A stretch of DNA of 64,000 nt from Segetibacter sp. 3557_3 (lineage in GTDB: Bacteria; Bacteroidota; Bacteroidia; Chitinophagales; Chitinophagaceae): contig NZ_SMSK01000005.1 in NCBI RefSeq assembly GCF_004354985.1, positions 186,001-250,000 of the forward strand. Direction: 5' to 3'. Position numbers and translations under genes: made by a program. The notes beneath the pieces were generated by a model. It had not been told where the DNA came from. It saw only the letters and a list, made by a program, of their open reading frames with translations, and did no database searches. Positions 43,943 to 52,852 of the stretch are shown piece by piece; position 1 is the stretch's first letter, and each line of letters starts with the position of its first letter.

Positions 43943-45790
43943 CTATTTTTTGAGCTCAAGTACCCACATCTGTTTTGCAGGGATTGCAGCAGCTTTGTCC
44001 ATAATCAGGGTCGATTTATTTACAACGTTTTGTGCACTGCGAAAATTTGCGGTGCCCTGTTCAAACTTGCTCCAGTCAATTGTTTTAAGTGTATCCGCAG
44101 TGTTCATTACGCACATAATTGATTGCTGTTGATCGTACCGGAAGTACACATACAATCCATCATCAGGTACGTACTGCAACATTCTTCCCGTTTTTATTGC
44201 AGAGGAGTTCTTCCTGAAATTAGCCAGCTTCGTAGTAAGATCATGTATACTATTTTCTGCTTTAGTTCTTCCCTGAACCGTAAACTTATTCAAACTGTCC
44301 CCTCTCCATCCACCTTCAAAATCAGCTCGCACGAGGCCATCGGGATTGCTTACACCCTTCATTAGGATTTCTGTACCATAATACAACTGCGGTATACCAC
44401 GGCAGGTGAATAACCAGGCCAGTGCCATCTTAAGCTTTGCTGTGTCGTCGTTTACCTGCGACAAAAAACGACTTACGTCGTGATTATCCAAAAAGATCAC
44501 ATGCTTCATAGGATCCTTATACAGGAAGTCGTTCGTTAGTGTCTGGTACAACTTGTTCACGCCATCCGTCCAGCCAAAACCCTGGTTTAATGCCGGAGCA
44601 ATGCCATAAAGGTTGGTTTGAAAATCAGTGACACCCGGCAGGTTGCTTTTAAAGGGTAAAACGAGATTATTGAGTGTGAAATAGGCCTGGTTAGCGGTTC
44701 CGTGTACCCAGGTCTCGCCAAATAAACTAAGCGAAGGGTACTCATCCAATAGTGCCTTGTTGCACCGGTTCATAAATTCAAGGTCATTATAGATGTACGT
44801 ATCTATACGCCAGCCATCAACGCCAAAAGTTTCAACGCACCACAAAGCATGCTGAATAAGATAGTTGGCAGCAAAAAGATTCGATTGGTTGATATCAGGC
44901 ATTTCCCTGGTAAACCAACCATTACTCATACGCGCTTTATCGGCTGCTGCTGCATAAGGATCAAACAGCGACTGGTCTTTATAACTTGTTTGGGTATACT
45001 GTGGCCATTGGTGTAACCAATCTTTCATAGGTGGATCCGTTACGGTAAAATGGTGAGCGCCGATGTGATTGTAAACTGCATCCTGAACCAGCTTCATTCC
45101 ACGTTTATGTAGTGCATCGCTCAGTTGATGATAGGCATTGGCTCCACCGAGGCGCGGATCAATTTTATAATGATTCGTGAAGGCATAGCCGTGTTCCGTT
45201 CTGTTTGGCATGTCGTTTTCTAAAACAGGTGTCATCCACAAGGCCGTTACACCCAAGTCCTGCAAATAGTCGAGCTTACTGATCACACCCTGCATGTCTC
45301 CTCCATGCCGATGGTACATTGAGTCACGGTTCAGCGACTGATCTTTCATACCTGCAACCCGATCATTGCCGGTGTCGCCATTACAAAACCGGTCCGGCAT
45401 TAATAAATAAATAAAATCAGCAGATGTTACGCCTTGCGCGAATGCTGTTCCTTTACCCTTTCGCCTTGGTTTGATTTCGAAAACAACCTGTCGGCTATCT
45501 GACGGGCGAGCCGACTTAAAAACCAGGCTACCAGGCTTTGCCGCCCGGCTGATGACCAGGTCAATAAAAAGGTAATTGGGACTCTCAACCTTACTGATCT
45601 TCTCAACCCGTACACCCGGGTAATTAGCCGAAAGTTTAAGATCACGAACGTTATCTCCATGCAACATCAGTTGTACTTTCGGGTTCTTCATCCCCACCCA
45701 CCAGTTTGATGGGTAAACCTGTATTGGAGTTTGTGCGTAGGAACTGATAAAGCCGAATACAAAGAAAAGAAGCAGTACAAAATTTTTCAT
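43943..45790 (-). CDS. Exported GH13 alpha-amylase / neopullulanase-type enzyme
   Basis: Secreted or periplasmic glycoside hydrolase of 615 residues. Signal peptide (FVLLLFFVFGFISSYAQ), an N-terminal immunoglobulin-like cyclomaltodextrinase domain (about 22-110), then the GH13 barrel: VQDAVYNHIGAHH (I), GVDGWRIDTYIYND with nucleophile D330 (II), SLFGETWVHG with acid/base E359 (III), FLDNHDVSRFLS with D438 (IV). A C-terminal beta domain follows. It resembles SusA-type neopullulanases. Its ATG overlaps the stop of the upstream MFS gene by 4 bp, so the enzyme and transporter are translationally linked: it should release maltodextrins that the transporter imports. Confidence 0.94.
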   Translation of the reverse strand: MKNFVLLLFFVFGFISSYAQTPIQVYPSNWWVGMKNPKVQLMLHGDNVRDLKLSANYPGVRVEKISKVESPNYLFIDLVISRAAKPGSLVFKSARPSDSRQVVFEIKPRRKGKGTAFAQGVTSADFIYLLMPDRFCNGDTGNDRVAGMKDQSLNRDSMYHRHGGDMQGVISKLDYLQDLGVTALWMTPVLENDMPNRTEHGYAFTNHYKIDPRLGGANAYHQLSDALHKRGMKLVQDAVYNHIGAHHFTVTDPPMKDWLHQWPQYTQTSYKDQSLFDPYAAAADKARMSNGWFTREMPDINQSNLFAANYLIQHALWCVETFGVDGWRIDTYIYNDLEFMNRCNKALLDEYPSLSLFGETWVHGTANQAYFTLNNLVLPFKSNLPGVTDFQTNLYGIAPALNQGFGWTDGVNKLYQTLTNDFLYKDPMKHVIFLDNHDVSRFLSQVNDDTAKLKMALAWLFTCRGIPQLYYGTEILMKGVSNPDGLVRADFEGGWRGDSLNKFTVQGRTKAENSIHDLTTKLANFRKNSSAIKTGRMLQYVPDDGLYVYFRYDQQQSIMCVMNTADTLKTIDWSKFEQGTANFRSAQNVVNKSTLIMDKAAAIPAKQMWVLELKK

Positions 45791-47193
45791 ACAACAGAAG
45801 GTTTTAAAGCATTAGCCTGTTTAATTTCCATTGCACCAGAGTCGTGAACAAAGAGAACACTAATGGCTGCACATATCATGAAAAAGCCCGCCAGCACGAT
45901 AGCATAAATGGGTTGACCTCCATAAAGGTTAGTAACGATCCATCCACCAAATAAGCCATTTACAATTTGCGGAAGGGTAATGAAAAAGTTGAATATGCCC
46001 ATATAGATGCCCAGCTTTCCCGCAGGTATCGAGCCAGACAGGATAACATAGGGCATGGCCAATATACTTGCCCAGGCAAGCCCAACACCAACCATCGAGA
46101 GGTTGAGCATCGATGGATCCCGGACGAAGTAAATTGAAATAAGACCTATACCACCGGCGATCAACGAAATAGCATGTGTTAGCTTTCTTCCAAACTTTCT
46201 TGCTACTGCAGGCAAAAGCAAAGCATACAACATTGCTACAAAATTGTATACGGCAAACGAGGTCCCGACCTTATTGCCGGCTTCGTTATATGCAACCGTT
46301 TTTGAGTAATCACCGGAAAGGCCATAAACATGTGTGGCAACTGCATCAGTGGTAAAAACCCACATACTAAAGAGGGCAAACCAGCTGAAGAATTGTACTA
46401 ACCCGAGTTGACGCATGGTCTTTGGCATATGCCTGAAGTCCGACAATATTTCACTAAGGCCGGACCCTTTTTCTTTACGTTCGACCTTACCATGATAGCG
46501 CTCGTATTCAGCAGGAGGGTACTCAGCGGAAAAAAATATGGTAACCAGTATTGCCGCCATAAATACTACCGCCCCGATATAAAAAGAATATTTTATATTA
46601 TCAGCTATGCCATCCGCACCAGCGGTAAGGCTCACACCCAGGCCGGCTAAAATATCGGGCAAAGCTGAACCCGCTACTGCTCCAAGTCCGATAAGAAACG
46701 TTTGGATACTAAAACCAAGTGTTCGTTGTGTTTCGGGAAGATTATCTGCAACCAATGCGCGAAAGGGCTCCATAGCGATGTTAAATGAAGCATCCATGAT
46801 CATCACCATTCCTGCACCGATCCATAAAGCCGGGATAATACCGGCGAGCCCGCCGGAATTTGGCAGAAAGACCAGTGCCGCGCTTGAAAGAAGCGCACCG
46901 GCTAAAAAGTAAGGCTTCCTTCTTCCGAGCCGGTTCCATGTCTTGTCGGAGTAGTGGCCGATAATGGGCTGAACGATCATGCCTACAAGCGGTGCAACAA
47001 TCCAGAAGAGCGGCAACTGGTCCACATCGGCTCCAAAAGATCGTAAAATACGGCTGGTGTTTCCGTTTTGAAGTGCAAACCCAAACTGGATGCCTAGAAA
47101 ACCGAAGCTCATGGTGAAGATCTGCCCGATGGATAAGCGCGGTTTTGAAGAGACAGCGGTTCCCGGTGAAGTGATGACAGTGTTAGATGACAT
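45787..47193 (-). CDS. MFS sugar transporter (maltose/maltodextrin type)
   Basis: Twelve-helix transporter of 468 residues of the SLC45/GPH-like branch. Motifs: FGFLGIQFGFALQNGNTSRI in helix 1, IIGHYSDKTWNRLGRRKPYFLAGA after helix 2, and NIAMEPFRALVADNLPETQR after helix 4. This branch includes bacterial maltose permeases. The 4-bp overlap with the exported GH13 gene and nearby glycogen genes support maltose or short maltodextrins as cargo. It stands in for a SusCDEF-like uptake system, which is absent here. Upstream, a terminator (47245-47275) isolates it from glgC. Confidence 0.9.
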   Translation of the reverse strand: MSSNTVITSPGTAVSSKPRLSIGQIFTMSFGFLGIQFGFALQNGNTSRILRSFGADVDQLPLFWIVAPLVGMIVQPIIGHYSDKTWNRLGRRKPYFLAGALLSSAALVFLPNSGGLAGIIPALWIGAGMVMIMDASFNIAMEPFRALVADNLPETQRTLGFSIQTFLIGLGAVAGSALPDILAGLGVSLTAGADGIADNIKYSFYIGAVVFMAAILVTIFFSAEYPPAEYERYHGKVERKEKGSGLSEILSDFRHMPKTMRQLGLVQFFSWFALFSMWVFTTDAVATHVYGLSGDYSKTVAYNEAGNKVGTSFAVYNFVAMLYALLLPAVARKFGRKLTHAISLIAGGIGLISIYFVRDPSMLNLSMVGVGLAWASILAMPYVILSGSIPAGKLGIYMGIFNFFITLPQIVNGLFGGWIVTNLYGGQPIYAIVLAGFFMICAAISVLFVHDSGAMEIKQANALKPSVV

Positions 47194-47244
47194 AGCAATC
47201 GTTGGTTACAATGTGTAATAATTACATCATCTAAATATAGCACG

Positions 47245-47275
47245 AAAAAAACATCCGGTTAAGGATGTTTTAAAA
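47245..47275 (-). terminator. Terminator of glgC
   Basis: AAAACATCC (47248-47256) pairs with GGATGTTTT (47263-47271) around a 6-nt loop. On the minus strand the stem is followed by a run of seven T. It lies about 100 bp after the glgC stop and before the MFS gene. Confidence 0.85.
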
Positions 47276-47370
47276 ATTTTGTTGTTGCTGTAATCTACTG
47301 TGCAGGTTAAAACAATTAGCAATGCCATTGGTTCACCTGAACATAAAAAGCAGCTAATAAGCAGGCAAGC

Positions 47371-48651
47371 TTACTGGATCGTAAAGCCGTCAGGCAGAAT
47401 TGCGTTTTTCTTGATGACTACAATTTCATCCTTCACACTATACAATTCATGGTCTTTGTTCTCTATGCCATTCCCGCCAATGATCTTAACGTCGTTACCA
47501 ATGCGGCAGTTTTTGTCGACAATTGCCTGGCGGATATAACACCGGTCTCCTATACCAATTTTTGGTGTACCCCTGTTCATTTGCATTTGTTCGATGGTTT
47601 CGTAATAATCGTTACCCATTAAGTAACTGCTTACGATGTTTGTTCCATACCCGATACGCGAACGAATGCCGATTACGCTGTTTTCAATTCTGCTTGCATG
47701 AATGATTGATCCTTCTGCTATAATTGTTTTTTCAAGCGTGGTTCCGCTGATTTTTGCAGGCGGCAACATGCGAGGGTTGGTATAAACACTCTGCGTATTG
47801 TCGAAAAGATTAAAGGGTGGAATTTCGTCTGTGAGGGCAAGGTTAGCCTCGTAAAAAGAATAGATGTTACCAATATCTGTCCAGTACCCTTCGTATTGAA
47901 AACTCACCACCTTGTATTTACCAAGGGCAGTTGGAAGGATTTCTTTTCCGAAGTCGGTTGCGTCCTTCATCTTGTCTTCAAGAAGATCGAAAAGTGTGGA
48001 ACGGTTAAAGACGTAGATGCCCATTGATCCAAGGTGGTTTCTACCCTGCCTTTGCATTTCCGCTCCTGTATCACTGGTCCATTGCGGTAGAAGGTCGCGT
48101 CCCGGTTTTTCTGTGAATGATGTGATGTTTCGTTCTTCATCGGTTTTCAGGATGCCAAATTCAGTGGCCTCTCTTTCAACAACAGGGATGGTTGCAACCG
48201 TAATTTCGGCGCCTGATTTTTTATGGGCCTGGATCATTTCGCCAAGGTCCATCTGGTAAAGCTGGTCGCCACTTAAGATAAGTACATATTCGAATTCGTT
48301 GATTCCAACATGTCGCAATGATTGCCGCACGGCATCTGCCGTTCCCTGGTACCAACCTGGGTTATCGGGTGTCTGCTCAGCTGCAAGAATATCGACAAAG
48401 CCTTTACTAAAAGCACTAAAGTGATACGTGTTTTTAATATGTTTATTCAACGATGCCGAGTTGAACTGCGTCAACACGAACATTCGGTTGATGTTACTAT
48501 TTATACAGTTACTGATTGGGATATCAACCAATCGGTATTTGCCGGCAATCGGTACCGCTGGTTTACTGCGGCTTGCTGTAAGCGGGTACAACCGGGTGCC
48601 TGAACCGCCACCCAGGATCACCGCGACCACTGATTGTGATAATGTTATCAT
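47371..48651 (-). CDS. glgC: Glucose-1-phosphate adenylyltransferase
   Basis: Makes ADP-glucose, the committed step of glycogen synthesis, 426 residues. The N-terminal nucleotidyltransferase domain shows VVAVILGGGSGTRLYPLTASRSKPAVPIAGKYRL-type landmarks (GGGSGTRL; SKPAVPIAGKYRLVD), GWYQGTADAVRQ, LILSGDQLYQMD and SFTEKPG. The C-terminal left-handed beta-helix (about 290-420) has hexapeptide-like repeats. It reads more like plant/cyanobacterial-type pyrophosphorylases in GWYQGTADAVRQ. It lies 79 bp downstream of glgA and is probably co-transcribed. Confidence 0.96.
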   Translation of the reverse strand: MITLSQSVVAVILGGGSGTRLYPLTASRSKPAVPIAGKYRLVDIPISNCINSNINRMFVLTQFNSASLNKHIKNTYHFSAFSKGFVDILAAEQTPDNPGWYQGTADAVRQSLRHVGINEFEYVLILSGDQLYQMDLGEMIQAHKKSGAEITVATIPVVEREATEFGILKTDEERNITSFTEKPGRDLLPQWTSDTGAEMQRQGRNHLGSMGIYVFNRSTLFDLLEDKMKDATDFGKEILPTALGKYKVVSFQYEGYWTDIGNIYSFYEANLALTDEIPPFNLFDNTQSVYTNPRMLPPAKISGTTLEKTIIAEGSIIHASRIENSVIGIRSRIGYGTNIVSSYLMGNDYYETIEQMQMNRGTPKIGIGDRCYIRQAIVDKNCRIGNDVKIIGGNGIENKDHELYSVKDEIVVIKKNAILPDGFTIQ

Positions 48652-48730
48652 ATACTATAGTTATAGATTAAAGAATACGTATCCATGATTATCTTTTTGT
48701 AAAGCCAATCTTGCCGAATGTACTGTTCTC

Positions 48731-50146
48731 TCAGGTAAGGCCCTGGTATAAATTAACGTAGTCCTGTGCACTCTTATCCCAGCTGTTGTCTACCTGCATC
48801 ATTCTTGCGCGCATATCACCCAGTTGCCGGGAATCTTCATAAGCCTTAACGGCACGGGTTATACCATGAAAAACATCACCCACACTTGCATGATAAAAAC
48901 GTATGCCGTACCCTCCGGGATCTCCCATGTCGATAACGGTATCTTTAAGTCCACCGGTTGCACGCACCATAGGTACTGTTCCATAACGCATGGCGTACAT
49001 CTGGTTGAGACCACAAGGCTCTACCCGGCTTGGCATGAGTAAAAAATCTGCACCCGCATACATCTGGTGACTTAATTTCTCATTGTAACCAATCATTACA
49101 TTATACTGACCCTGGAATTGATGTACCATATTCTTTAGCTGCCACTCCACCTGGGGTTCACCGCTACCAAGTATAAGAAAGTTAACTGCGCCTGGCATAC
49201 CATAAAGTGCAGACATGATACTGTCGGGGAGAATATCGGCTGCTTTTTCGCCGACAAGCCTGCCAATGAAGATGATCAGCGGTTTCTCAACGTCTAAATT
49301 GAATTGGTTACAGAGCTGGAGTTTATTTGCGTGCTTACCCGCGTGTACATTTTCGATGGAATAATTATCGGAAATATAAGTGTCGGTTAAGGGATCCCAA
49401 ACCTCGTTATCAATGCCGTTTAGAATACCTGCGCACTTACCCCGTTCGTATTCAAACAGGTCCTCGAGTCCGTTTGCAGAAGCCCGCAGTTCATCGAGAT
49501 AACTCCAGCTAACCGTAGTAATCTTCCATGCACACTTGATAGCACTGGCCAGTGGGTTAATGGTGTTTTTCCATTCAAGCAATCCGGCTTTCCAGCTATC
49601 CCATGCGGGTATCATATAACTCTGGTCCCAACCCATCCAGCCCTGGTATTGCGCATTGTGGATGGTAAGCACTGAAGGTATTGAGCCTAACCTGTTGTAG
49701 GCATAACAATGCTGCATCATAAAGGGGATCAGCCCTGCATGGTAGTCGTGTACATGCACCACATCGGGCTGGTGTTGCCAGTGTGTAAGCCAATCAACAA
49801 TAGCAATCTGGAAAGCAACAAACCGTTCGGTGTCGTCGGCGTATCCATAAATCTTTTCACGATCAAGTAATCCGGGAATGTCTATCAGGTATAGATCAAA
49901 TTCAAGCACATTATAACGTTCCTTGATTACGGTATATTCAAAGAAGCGGTTACCAATATAACTATGCCCTTTAAAGTCTACCACCCATTCATTATCCATC
50001 AGAAACTTAGTGCGATACATGGGCATAACAACCTTGGCAATATGACCCAGTTTATTTTGATATTTTGGAAGGGCTCCAACTACATCTCCCAGACCACCAG
50101 CTTTAGCTACAGGATAACATTCAGCGCTAACGTGGACTATTTCCAT
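48731..50146 (-). CDS. glgA: Glycogen synthase (ADP-glucose type)
   Basis: GT5 glycosyltransferase of 471 residues that extends alpha-1,4 glucan from ADP-glucose. The N-terminal AKAGGLGDVVGALPK (K15 region) is the ADP-glucose binding loop, DVVHVHDYHAGLIPF and LTIHNAQYQG follow, then the C-terminal domain with FIGRLVGEKAADIL and the acceptor motif LMPSRVEPCGLNQMYAMRYGTVP. The spacing is normal. The ATG at 50146 starts directly at the first strand. It heads the glgA-glgC unit. Confidence 0.96.
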   Translation of the reverse strand: MEIVHVSAECYPVAKAGGLGDVVGALPKYQNKLGHIAKVVMPMYRTKFLMDNEWVVDFKGHSYIGNRFFEYTVIKERYNVLEFDLYLIDIPGLLDREKIYGYADDTERFVAFQIAIVDWLTHWQHQPDVVHVHDYHAGLIPFMMQHCYAYNRLGSIPSVLTIHNAQYQGWMGWDQSYMIPAWDSWKAGLLEWKNTINPLASAIKCAWKITTVSWSYLDELRASANGLEDLFEYERGKCAGILNGIDNEVWDPLTDTYISDNYSIENVHAGKHANKLQLCNQFNLDVEKPLIIFIGRLVGEKAADILPDSIMSALYGMPGAVNFLILGSGEPQVEWQLKNMVHQFQGQYNVMIGYNEKLSHQMYAGADFLLMPSRVEPCGLNQMYAMRYGTVPMVRATGGLKDTVIDMGDPGGYGIRFYHASVGDVFHGITRAVKAYEDSRQLGDMRARMMQVDNSWDKSAQDYVNLYQGLT

Positions 50147-50603
50147 AATTTGCAGGCAGTTAGTGATATAAAATTGTCGTCAAGGTATGAATGCTTTTTG
50201 ATTTGTTGCACACGCATTAAAAATTTTTTAAAATTCAATATACCATGCAGCGCTGCTTTAAAATATTTGATGAATATGAAAAATCACTTACTTTGATGGC
50301 CTGTACAGCACGTTGAAATTCGGACCTGTTGAATGCGAAGTACGGCAGCTAACCCTGGCATCTTAAATGCAACATCATGCAATTTCCAGGATGCAGTGCG
50401 GGCAAGTGCTCCACAAATGTTCTCAGCTAATTCATGCATGCAACCAATGCACCAGCCTTATTGGTTTGCCCGATGTTGCCGTAAATAGGACAGAAGAACA
50501 CCGGTGATTGTATTACTATGATGACCGATTTGCAACATAATACCGGAATTAAAAACGATAGCATCAACTACAGCTTAATCCTGGAAAAAGAAAACTAAAA
50601 CGA
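50147..50603. other. Divergent intergenic region between glgA and the ROK kinase gene
   Basis: About 460 bp. It has very AT-rich stretches at 50215-50285, no plausible gene, no exact TAnnTTTG box and no strong hairpin. It should hold both promoters. Confidence 0.5.
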
Positions 50604-51584
50604 ATGAAGGCATTTACCTCGCAACAGCTTGCAATCGGTATCGACATAGGCGGCACTAACACCACTTTTGGTATTGTTGATCACAGGGGCGAAATCAAGT
50701 ACAGGGGTGCGTTGTCTACAAATAAGTACGCCAATGCAAACGACTATATCGATGCTTTGTACGAGGCTATATATCCATCTATCGACCAGGTGGGTGGCTT
50801 CGATCTGATCAGGGGTATTGGCGTGGGCGCTCCAAACGGCAACTTTTATAAGGGCACCATTGAATATGCACCAAACCTGAACTGGAAGGGTATCATACCC
50901 TTTGCTGACCTGATGACAAAGAAGTTCGATGTGCCTACTGCATTAACAAACGATGCAAATGCTGCTGCCGTTGGCGAGATGATGTATGGCGCTGCAAAGG
51001 GAATGAAAGATTTTATCATGATTACGCTTGGTACCGGTGTGGGAAGCGGGATTGTTGCCAATGGTCAACTGATATATGGGCATGACGGTTTTGCCGGAGA
51101 ACTCGGTCACACCATCATAATCCCGGGTGGACGACTTCATAAGGGAACAGGCGTACATGGCTCATTGGAAACGTATTGTTCAGCCACAGGGGTACGGGTT
51201 ACAGCTGTAGAGATGCTGAGCAAATCGCCAGCGGAGAACAGCCTGCTTCGCAGTTACAGTACCGAAGAGCTAAACAGCCGCATTGTTTATGAATGTGCGA
51301 TGAAAGGCGATCAAATTGCAAATGAAGTTTATCGTTTTACAGGAGAAATACTGGGTAAGGCACTGGCCAATTTCGTGATGTTTTCTTCTCCCGAGGCGAT
51401 CATCCTTTTTGGAGGGCTGTGCAAAGCCGGTGACCTTTTACTAAAGCCAACCCGCGAACACATGGAAGAAAACCTGCTACCCATCTACCGCGATAAGGTG
51501 AAACTTATTTTTAGTGAATTACGCGAAGCAGATTCGGCAGTACTTGGTGCAAGTGCACTTGTTTGGGAGATGAAGCAGGTTTAG
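50604..51584 (+). CDS. ROK family sugar kinase, probable glucokinase
   Basis: Cytosolic kinase of 326 residues. ATP motif IGIDIGGTNTTFGIVD, LTNDANAAAVGEMMYG with the catalytic Asp (about 117), ITLGTGVGSGIVANGQL, and FAGELGHTIIIPGG with the sugar-binding Glu-x-x-His (E166, H169). The usual ROK zinc cluster CxCGxxGCLE is replaced by HKGTGVHGSLE, so three cysteines are missing. Glucose is the likely substrate from the neighbourhood (glgA, glgC, amylase, MFS transporter): it would trap imported glucose as glucose-6-phosphate. No HTH domain, so it is a kinase, not a ROK repressor. Confidence 0.9.
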   Translation: MKAFTSQQLAIGIDIGGTNTTFGIVDHRGEIKYRGALSTNKYANANDYIDALYEAIYPSIDQVGGFDLIRGIGVGAPNGNFYKGTIEYAPNLNWKGIIPFADLMTKKFDVPTALTNDANAAAVGEMMYGAAKGMKDFIMITLGTGVGSGIVANGQLIYGHDGFAGELGHTIIIPGGRLHKGTGVHGSLETYCSATGVRVTAVEMLSKSPAENSLLRSYSTEELNSRIVYECAMKGDQIANEVYRFTGEILGKALANFVMFSSPEAIILFGGLCKAGDLLLKPTREHMEENLLPIYRDKVKLIFSELREADSAVLGASALVWEMKQV

Positions 51585-51607
51585 TAAATAAGTTACGAAC
51601 AGATCCG

Positions 51608-52576
51608 TTATTTTGCCTTAATCATAAATACTGCCGGCACAGGCCGCTGCCCTTCTTTGTCACTGGGCCGGATGGTTTCCTTACCATTTACCAACATACA
51701 GCTGCTACCACCGCCGTCAAGATTTAACGCCTCCGCACAGCCGAGATCTTTAAAAAGCTGTGCCTCCTGCACAAGGGTAACGCCCTCTGCAATGCCCGGT
51801 GCTCTGCCCTCAACAACCATAATAATCAGCCTGCCCCCGGCAGTATAGCCCATCCCGGTCCTGGGATGTTTATCCTCAATTCCTTTGCCTGCAAACTTTA
51901 GTTCTTCGTTATTGGTAATTGCAACGTTGCCATTCTGGAGTAGTACCGGACCTCCACCAACGGCAGTTTGCATCTTCCATTTTTTAAGTTTTGCTGCTTT
52001 TTGTTGTTGCGCATCGCTTGACTGATAGCCGGCATTTCGCAATCTTAAAACCTGGTTAGCGTCCTTTATTGGGGGATATATTTCTTGAACGGCATAAGCG
52101 CGCCGTTTTGAAGAGTCCGTAAATGTCCACGCTACGTCGGCAGTGCGTTTTTTGCTGATTCCAAGTGCGCTGACAAGCGGATGTGTGTAAGTGAGTGTAT
52201 CTTTTCCCCTACCTGCAATGGGTGTATTGTAAGCAAGTAATCGGCCCCTGTTTATCACAACGTTCAGGTTCCTGTTATGCACAAACTCAAAAAAGCTTGA
52301 ATTGACCACCAGCAGTGGCCGGGCATTTTTGGTATAAAATGAAGAAGGTGTAAGGCGCCGATTTAACGTTGTATCGGTGACAAATTCCAGCGACCGTTGA
52401 TTAAGATCAGCGGACACATAAAAGGCGCGGTTTGGCTTTCCTTCAATAGCGTCATCTGTAAAATAAACATGAACTCCGGCAGGCAGCGGCTGGTAAAGGC
52501 TGTCGACATTGTTCCAATGCAATTGAGCAAGGCCATAAGCTGGACACAAAACCAGGAACACCAGAAGTCGGTTCAT
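51608..52576 (-). CDS. Phosphodiester glycosidase (NAGPA) domain protein
   Basis: Exported protein of 322 residues with a signal peptide (RLLVFLVLCPAYGLAQ). The NAGPA/DUF2233 domain occupies most of the rest, with LLVVNSSFFEFVHNRNLNVV, TAVGGGPVLLQNG, HPRTGMGYTAGGRLIIMVVEG and the signature EALNLDGGGSSCMLVNG. In animals this domain uncovers mannose-6-phosphate; in bacteria the substrates are mostly unknown cell-surface or exogenous phosphodiester glycans. It is convergent with the ROK kinase gene (23 bp apart) and has no operon partner. Confidence 0.9.
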   Translation of the reverse strand: MNRLLVFLVLCPAYGLAQLHWNNVDSLYQPLPAGVHVYFTDDAIEGKPNRAFYVSADLNQRSLEFVTDTTLNRRLTPSSFYTKNARPLLVVNSSFFEFVHNRNLNVVINRGRLLAYNTPIAGRGKDTLTYTHPLVSALGISKKRTADVAWTFTDSSKRRAYAVQEIYPPIKDANQVLRLRNAGYQSSDAQQQKAAKLKKWKMQTAVGGGPVLLQNGNVAITNNEELKFAGKGIEDKHPRTGMGYTAGGRLIIMVVEGRAPGIAEGVTLVQEAQLFKDLGCAEALNLDGGGSSCMLVNGKETIRPSDKEGQRPVPAVFMIKAK

Positions 52577-52763
52577 AACGATTATACTAGGTTAGCAATG
52601 CTAATGAAAAATCGGATGTGGAAACCGGATGGCGGATGATTAATACAGGGTTAATCCAAAGCCGGAACAAACAAAGATTACTTACTGTTCGATACAAGAG
52701 AATGGATAGCGATGATGGATAGAAATAAGCCAGTTTACATAGAGGAGTAAATAGCCCTATCAC

Positions 52764-52840
52764 TGCGATACCGATGAACGGATTGCGACGCAACGATGAT
52801 GCCATGAAAGCCAATTGCCGGTAGCCAAAAAAACATTATT
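52764..52840 (-). repeat. Dispersed intergenic repeat, copy B
   Basis: Best partner of copy A (11564-11639). CCGATGAACGG.TTGCGACGCAAC at 52771-52794 and the end CCGGTAGCCAAAAAAACATTATT-like at 52818-52840 keep the same spacing. CAACGATGATGCC within the variable part is shared with copy E. It lies just downstream of lipA. Confidence 0.7.
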
Positions 52841-52852
52841 GTTACCGGGAAT

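Noticed and set aside
44446-44464. GTCGTTTACC resembling the MITE arm
   Set aside because: Only nine bases match and it lies within the conserved coding sequence of the amylase, so chance explains it.
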